This document shows, one piece after another, positions 59,867-64,000 of a DNA stretch of 64,000 bases. The position numbers and the translations under genes were made by a program. How positions within the stretch are numbered: the stretch's first letter is position 1; the number at the start of each line of letters is the position of its first letter. Origin of the DNA: Casimicrobiaceae bacterium (GTDB lineage Bacteria > Pseudomonadota > Gammaproteobacteria > Burkholderiales > Casimicrobiaceae). The notes beneath the pieces are model-generated. The model saw only the letters and a list, made by a program, of their open reading frames with translations, had not been told where the DNA came from and ran no database searches. The DNA is taken from assembly GCA_026646885.1 (NCBI GenBank), contig JAPKHK010000002.1:300381-364380 (forward strand). Direction: 5' to 3'.

Positions 59867-61339
59867 CTAGTCGAAGCAGCCGGCCAGCGTCGCCACGGCA
59901 CCGTCCATGGACTGCGTGGGAGTGGCCGCAAAGCCGAGCAAGAGCCCTGGGCGGCGGGCCGCGGCATGGCGAAAACGCTGGCTCACCGGTTCGACGCCCA
60001 GCCCGGCGGCGCGGGCGCGCCGGGCAATGCGCAAATCGTCGAGGCCGGAGGCGAGCCAACCGACGGTTTCGAGACCGGCGGCATCCGGCGCAAGCTGCAT
60101 GGCCCCGCCCAAATGGCGCAGCACCGCGGTCGCTAGGGCGTGTCGGCGCTCTTGGTAGATCAGCCGCATACGGCGTAGGTGGATGGCGTAGCGCCCGCTG
60201 CCGATGAATGCGGCGGCCGCGGCTTGGGGTTCGATCGGCGGATGGCGATCAAGGATCGACCGGGCCGCGGCGAAAACCTCGCGCAGCGACTCGGGCAGAA
60301 CCAGATAGGCGAGACGCAGTGCCGGGAAGAGCGTCTTGCTGAAGCTGCCGGCGTGCAGCACGGAACCGGCGCGGTCCAGGGCGTGCAAAGCGGGCAGGGG
60401 GGGGCCGGAGTAGCGGAATTCGCTGTCATAGTCGTCCTCGAAGATCCAGGCGCTCGCACGTGTCGCCCAAGCGAGCAGTGCCTCACGCCTTGGTGCCGAC
60501 AGACTCACTCCGCTGGGCGCCTGATGTGCCGGTGTCACGTAGGCAAGGCGTGCGGTGTTGCCCGCCGCGGCGCGGCGGATGTCGAATCCTTGTGCGTCCA
60601 CCGCTACTGGAACCAAGCGTGCACCTTGCGCTTCGAGCAGTCTCAGCGCTCCGGGATAACCGGGATCCTCGATCAAGACCTCGTCGCCGGGCTCGAGTAG
60701 CAGGCGTGCCGTGAGATCGAGTGCCTGCTGCATGCCGGAGACGATTAGAACTTGGTTGGCGTCGCAGCGCACGCCGCGCGCACTGCCAAGGTAATCGGCG
60801 ATGGCGGCGCGCAGGGGCTCGTGACCCAAAGCCGAACCGCCGCTGCGCAGAGCGAGGCTCAAGGCCATGTTCGCCTTGGCACCCTCCTTGACCCAGTCTT
60901 TCCAGGGAAAGCCGACGAGGTCGGGCAAGTGCGGGGTCAGGGGCAGCGGTGCCGCGGGCGTTCCCAAAGCGAAGGGCGATCGCGCCAGCGCCGCGGCGCG
61001 GCGCGCCAAGGGCGGTGCGATCGGCGTGGTGCGGGGCAGAACGAGGCCGACGGCAGGGCGGTGCGGGCTATATTCGGGCAGCACCGCGCAGACGAAATGC
61101 CCGGCGCCCTGTCTGGCGACCAGGTACGCTTCGCTTGCCAATTGCTCGAAGCTCGCCACCACCGTGCTTCTCGCCAAGCCATAGAGAGCGGCGATATCGC
61201 GCGTCGAAGGAAGTCTCTGCCCCGGCTTCAAGCGACCATCGACGATGGCGGCGCGCAGAGCGTGGCAAAGCCCGTCGCGACGGTGGCGCGGTGCCGGGCG
61301 GTAATGCAGGGCAATCTCGAAGGCGGACTTGCGCTTCAT
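59867..61339 (-). CDS. MocR/PdxR-type regulator with aminotransferase domain
   Basis: 490 residues: GntR-type helix-turn-helix (LPSTRDIAALYGLARSTVVASFEQL) and a class I aminotransferase-like domain with the PLP lysine in SFSKTLFPALRL and EDDYDSEFRYSG. ATG 61339 chosen over a GTG or ATG nine codons upstream. It is divergent from the AhpD-like gene at 61508, the usual arrangement for such regulators and their target. It is 77 bp upstream of the GntR gene on the same strand; a shared transcript is possible but not required. Confidence 0.88.
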   Translation of the reverse strand: MKRKSAFEIALHYRPAPRHRRDGLCHALRAAIVDGRLKPGQRLPSTRDIAALYGLARSTVVASFEQLASEAYLVARQGAGHFVCAVLPEYSPHRPAVGLVLPRTTPIAPPLARRAAALARSPFALGTPAAPLPLTPHLPDLVGFPWKDWVKEGAKANMALSLALRSGGSALGHEPLRAAIADYLGSARGVRCDANQVLIVSGMQQALDLTARLLLEPGDEVLIEDPGYPGALRLLEAQGARLVPVAVDAQGFDIRRAAAGNTARLAYVTPAHQAPSGVSLSAPRREALLAWATRASAWIFEDDYDSEFRYSGPPLPALHALDRAGSVLHAGSFSKTLFPALRLAYLVLPESLREVFAAARSILDRHPPIEPQAAAAAFIGSGRYAIHLRRMRLIYQERRHALATAVLRHLGGAMQLAPDAAGLETVGWLASGLDDLRIARRARAAGLGVEPVSQRFRHAAARRPGLLLGFAATPTQSMDGAVATLAGCFD

Positions 61340-61507
61340 CGAAAGTGGTCTGGCGCCTCGCGGCAAAATGGATCTTCTTGGCGCGCATCGGGAACCCTAG
61401 ACTTCCTGCCAACGACCCGATGCGTCGGCACGGCCATGCTCGGGCGAAACCGGATTCCGGTCAAGTGGCGTCCGGGTGTCCAATCGCACCGAGAAAAGGA
61501 AACGCCC

Positions 61508-61966
61508 ATGCAGCCGCGCCTCAACCTCGCCAAGACCTCCCCGGAGGCTTATGCCGCCATGACCCGGTTGTCCGATTTCGAGCCAGGGGGCGGCATCGAA
61601 CCCGCTCTGGTGGAATTGCTGCACATTCGCGCTTCGCAGATCAATGGCTGCGCTTTTTGCGTGGACATGCACACACTCGACGCGCGAGCCGCAGGAGAAA
61701 CCGAGCAGCGTTTGCATTTGCTCGCCTTGTGGCGCGAAGCGCCCTTCTACACGCCGCGGGAGCGGGCGGCGCTGGCCTGGTGCGAGGCGCTCACCGACCT
61801 GTCTCGCAATGACATCGGCGACCGGCTCTACGACGAGCTGCGCACCTTCTTCAGCGAGCGCGAACTGGTCGATCTGTCGCTGTCTATCGTCGCCATCAAC
61901 GGCTGGAACCGGCTGGCGAAGTCCTTCCGCTGGGTACCCGGAAATTACCGACCGAAGGGAGCCTAA
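61508..61966 (+). CDS. AhpD-like carboxymuconolactone decarboxylase family protein
   Basis: 152 residues with the CMD redox motif CAFCVDMH and the preceding ALVELLHIRASQINGC. ATG 61508 follows AAAGGAAA. A probable peroxidase-type small protein, likely controlled by the divergent MocR regulator. It resembles the AhpD-like protein at 7658 (QINWCAFCVDIN) but is shorter at both ends. Confidence 0.88.
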   Translation: MQPRLNLAKTSPEAYAAMTRLSDFEPGGGIEPALVELLHIRASQINGCAFCVDMHTLDARAAGETEQRLHLLALWREAPFYTPRERAALAWCEALTDLSRNDIGDRLYDELRTFFSERELVDLSLSIVAINGWNRLAKSFRWVPGNYRPKGA

Positions 61967-63828
61967 GCGCCGTCGCGCGGGAGAACTTGCGTGGCGCTTC
62001 GCGGTGCTTGGGTTGCGCGCAACACGGTCACGTCGATCAGTGAAGGGTCCGCCGCGCGAGCTTCGACGTGCCAACGTACCGGCCTGCTCGGCGGCGCCGG
62101 AAACGCGGCGCTGGCCCAATCCGAGGAGAGGGGAGATATCTCCTGCGAGCCCTCGGTAACCCTCAGGATGGGATCGATCTGCATGGGAAATCCCAGGTGG
62201 GCGATGACCAGTACGTCGCCGGGCACGAGATCGATGTCGAACGAGACCGCGTTCACCGGTGGCCTGCGGTCGTAGGGGATAGGCGGGTAACCGGTCAGGC
62301 GCGGGGCGATGACCCGACTCGCCGGGGGCGCTACGCGATTGGCGCGGGTCAGACCGAATGCTCCGAGGGAAACGTCGGGGTCGATGCGAAGCTGATTCCA
62401 CATCGCACGCGAGAGACCAATCCAATGGGCACGGTCGACCTCGGCCCCGCCCACTACGACGCTCGACGTTGAACAGGACGGAATTTCCCGGCCGTAATCA
62501 AGCACTAGGGCCGTCGCGTAAGAACCATGCATGGCCAGCGGTCGATTGGCGCAAAACCAGCGGTCACTCGGCACGATGGCCTTGGCCATCTGCAATGCCA
62601 GGGGCTTTTGCGTGGTGCCCGCTTGTTTGACATCCAAAAGTGGCAGAAAGGCGAATGGCCATGCTCCGGTCCGCTCAAGACGTTGTCCGGCAACCGCCAC
62701 CACTAGAAAACCCGCCAGCCCGCCAAGAGCAATTGCGCCGCGCCAAATGTCGGGGCGGCCTAGCCGCCGTGCCGCGGCGTCTAGACCCGCTGCCGCCACG
62801 CCGAGCAGGATTGTGTGCAGAGCAGTGGTCATGTAATAGGGGACGACGCTGCGTAGCAACACAAGGACTGAGAAACCAGACAGCAGCGTGAGTAGCGCGA
62901 CGCGGCTAGTTGCTTGGCCTTTGGCGGCGCGGAATACCTCGACCAGGATGCCGATGCCCAGAATCGCTCCCGCAAACACGCCAGCCGCTTTCGGAATGCC
63001 GCTGGGCGATGCAATCGTCAGTGCGAGCTGGTATTCGAGCCCCCCGCCGAGAAGCTGCCAGATGAGCCTTGGCGCATTTTCCAGGGCGGTCGAAGGGAAG
63101 CTGCTCCACGTCACGTAGGTGGCGATCTGCGCTAGCGGACCCTGCGCCTGCCACCACTGATGCCCCAGCATGGGAAGAAACGGCAGAGCAAAGGCGGCCG
63201 TGGCCAATGTGAGGTATCGCCATCCCACAAGGCCAGACTTCAGCGCCAGGAGCAACTGCGCCAGCAGAACCGGCAGTAACACGAGCGCCGTGGGATGCGC
63301 ATGAATGGCCAGCGCAAAGAGCAAGGCGCCGGCAGCGAGGAACTTGGGGCGGGCGGTCTTTCGATACCGCCCCGCGGCAACAATGACGGCAAGCAGCAGC
63401 GGCGCGGTCAAGAGCGTGTGCGTGGGAAATAGCTGCTCGACGAGACTCCAGGAAGGCAGTACGAGTAGAAATGCCCACAACATTCCAGCGCCTCGACCAA
63501 ACCACACCTTGCCGGCGAGATACGCCAGAGGGAACTGCGCCGCGCCAAGCAGGTACAGCAGCCAAACACCGCTCGCCCATCCACCCGGGAGGCTGACCAA
63601 CAGCGCGAGAAGGTAGTACCAGACTGGGCCCAGATGAATCACGCCGGCCAATGGAGGGCCGACCAAGGGAAAGTTGCGCTGAGCGAGAATGTCTTCGGCA
63701 ACCCGCAAGTCGCGTGCCAGATCGGTGTGCAACAGCGATGTCGGCGCGAGTGTCAAATACGCCAGCACGAGAACCGTCAGTCCGGCGATACGGGCGGCCC
63801 GTGCCGCAGCTCCGGACATGGAGCGCAT
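61963..63828 (-). CDS. membrane glycosyltransferase (ArnT/GT39-like)
   Basis: 621 residues from ATG 63828, with about ten to twelve membrane helices and a C-terminal periplasmic part (from about 430). The N-terminal loop HTDLARDLRVAEDIL contains the acidic pair typical of the catalytic loop of undecaprenyl-sugar transferases. An alternative upstream in-frame start at 63900 would overlap the GtrA-like gene. It overlaps the AhpD-like gene at its 3' end by 4 nt (convergent). With the GtrA-like gene it probably modifies a surface polysaccharide or lipid. Confidence 0.8.
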   Translation of the reverse strand: MRSMSGAAARAARIAGLTVLVLAYLTLAPTSLLHTDLARDLRVAEDILAQRNFPLVGPPLAGVIHLGPVWYYLLALLVSLPGGWASGVWLLYLLGAAQFPLAYLAGKVWFGRGAGMLWAFLLVLPSWSLVEQLFPTHTLLTAPLLLAVIVAAGRYRKTARPKFLAAGALLFALAIHAHPTALVLLPVLLAQLLLALKSGLVGWRYLTLATAAFALPFLPMLGHQWWQAQGPLAQIATYVTWSSFPSTALENAPRLIWQLLGGGLEYQLALTIASPSGIPKAAGVFAGAILGIGILVEVFRAAKGQATSRVALLTLLSGFSVLVLLRSVVPYYMTTALHTILLGVAAAGLDAAARRLGRPDIWRGAIALGGLAGFLVVAVAGQRLERTGAWPFAFLPLLDVKQAGTTQKPLALQMAKAIVPSDRWFCANRPLAMHGSYATALVLDYGREIPSCSTSSVVVGGAEVDRAHWIGLSRAMWNQLRIDPDVSLGAFGLTRANRVAPPASRVIAPRLTGYPPIPYDRRPPVNAVSFDIDLVPGDVLVIAHLGFPMQIDPILRVTEGSQEISPLSSDWASAAFPAPPSRPVRWHVEARAADPSLIDVTVLRATQAPRSATQVLPRDGA

Positions 63829-63832
63829 GCAG

Positions 63833-64000
63833 TTAGTCCCGAGCGGGCCTGTTTGGCCCGTCGCTTGCCGGTCTGAATACGAAATAGCGCGCGCCGGCAA
63901 AGCTAAACGCGGGAACGATCAGTACGCCCAGCGCGAAGCCGATCACATACGACCATTGCATTCGATGCACGGACAGATGCATGATCAGCGCGTTGAGCCC
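63833..64000 (-). CDS. GtrA-like flippase (5' part beyond window)
   Basis: C-terminal 55 residues with two helices (NALIMHLSV; VIGFALGVLIVPAFSFAGARYFVF), the end pattern of GtrA proteins that flip undecaprenyl-linked sugars. The stop is 5 bp before the glycosyltransferase start, giving a likely GtrA-glycosyltransferase operon. The start lies outside the window. Confidence 0.7.
   Translation of the reverse strand, partial: GLNALIMHLSVHRMQWSYVIGFALGVLIVPAFSFAGARYFVFRPASDGPNRPARD

Noticed and set aside
1-64000. tRNA, rRNA or integrase attachment sites at the restriction island boundaries
   Set aside because: None could be recognised by eye at 21.7-22.2 or 36.3-36.4 kb; a computational tRNA and repeat search would be decisive.

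Overview
High-GC proteobacterial chromosome, most likely a facultatively denitrifying betaproteobacterium of the Azoarcus/Thauera/Aromatoleum kind. This is inferred from the anaerobic indoleacetate genes, the NnrS protein and the many periplasmic thiol and copper chaperones. No rRNA, tRNA, CRISPR array or complete insertion sequence was seen. Most genes are packed with 4-nt stop/start overlaps.

Layout. (1) 1-6 kb: the end of protoporphyrinogen oxidase, then on the minus strand a Gld-like ABC system (ATPase, permease, GldG-like and DUF4340 proteins). A 108-bp-period repeat lies between ATPase and permease. (2) 6.3-17.2 kb, plus strand: a tightly overlapping run for periplasmic redox and metal handling (CcmH-like, AhpD-like, a CX3CH cytochrome, three TlpA-like thioredoxins, CcdA-like, SCO1, PCuAC), then an orphan substrate-binding lipoprotein, a SUMF1-domain protein and two b6-type cytochromes b, one ending in a haem-c motif. 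No Rieske gene is present. (3) 17.4-21.7 kb: a MeaB-type GTPase fused to an XdhC-like domain, NnrS, an unknown protein and RsgA. (4) 22.2-36.3 kb: a defence island built on a type I restriction-modification operon (hsdM, hsdS, hsdR). Nested inside it are two DUF4062/ATPase-like proteins, a duplicated hsdM 3' fragment, RhuM, an Abi-C protein and an ATPase + HNH pair resembling Septu (PtuA/PtuB). (5) 36.4-59.8 kb, minus strand: LeuE exporter, then a roughly 22-kb operon matching the anaerobic indoleacetate (auxin) pathway: GntR regulator, thiolase, CoA ligase, hydantoinase-like pair, acyl-CoA dehydrogenase, B12 mutase pair, three-subunit molybdenum hydroxylase, class III CoA transferase, hydroxyacyl-CoA dehydrogenase/enoyl hydratase, a binding protein and a fused indolepyruvate:ferredoxin oxidoreductase. 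(6) 59.9-64 kb: MocR-type regulator divergent from an AhpD-like gene, then a membrane glycosyltransferase and a GtrA-like flippase cut by the window end.

How it fits together. The iaa-type operon would oxidise and open the indole ring of indoleacetate, form a CoA thioester, rearrange the carbon skeleton with B12, decarboxylate and beta-oxidise to 2-aminobenzoyl-CoA. The indolepyruvate oxidoreductase would feed tryptophan-derived carbon in. The MeaB-XdhC fusion at 17.4 kb joins maturation domains for exactly the two cofactor enzyme classes this pathway needs. Other standout points are two tandem copies of the 108-bp repeat inserted in frame in the thiamine-diphosphate site region of the indolepyruvate oxidoreductase, and the Abi-C/Septu-like cassette nested in the restriction operon.
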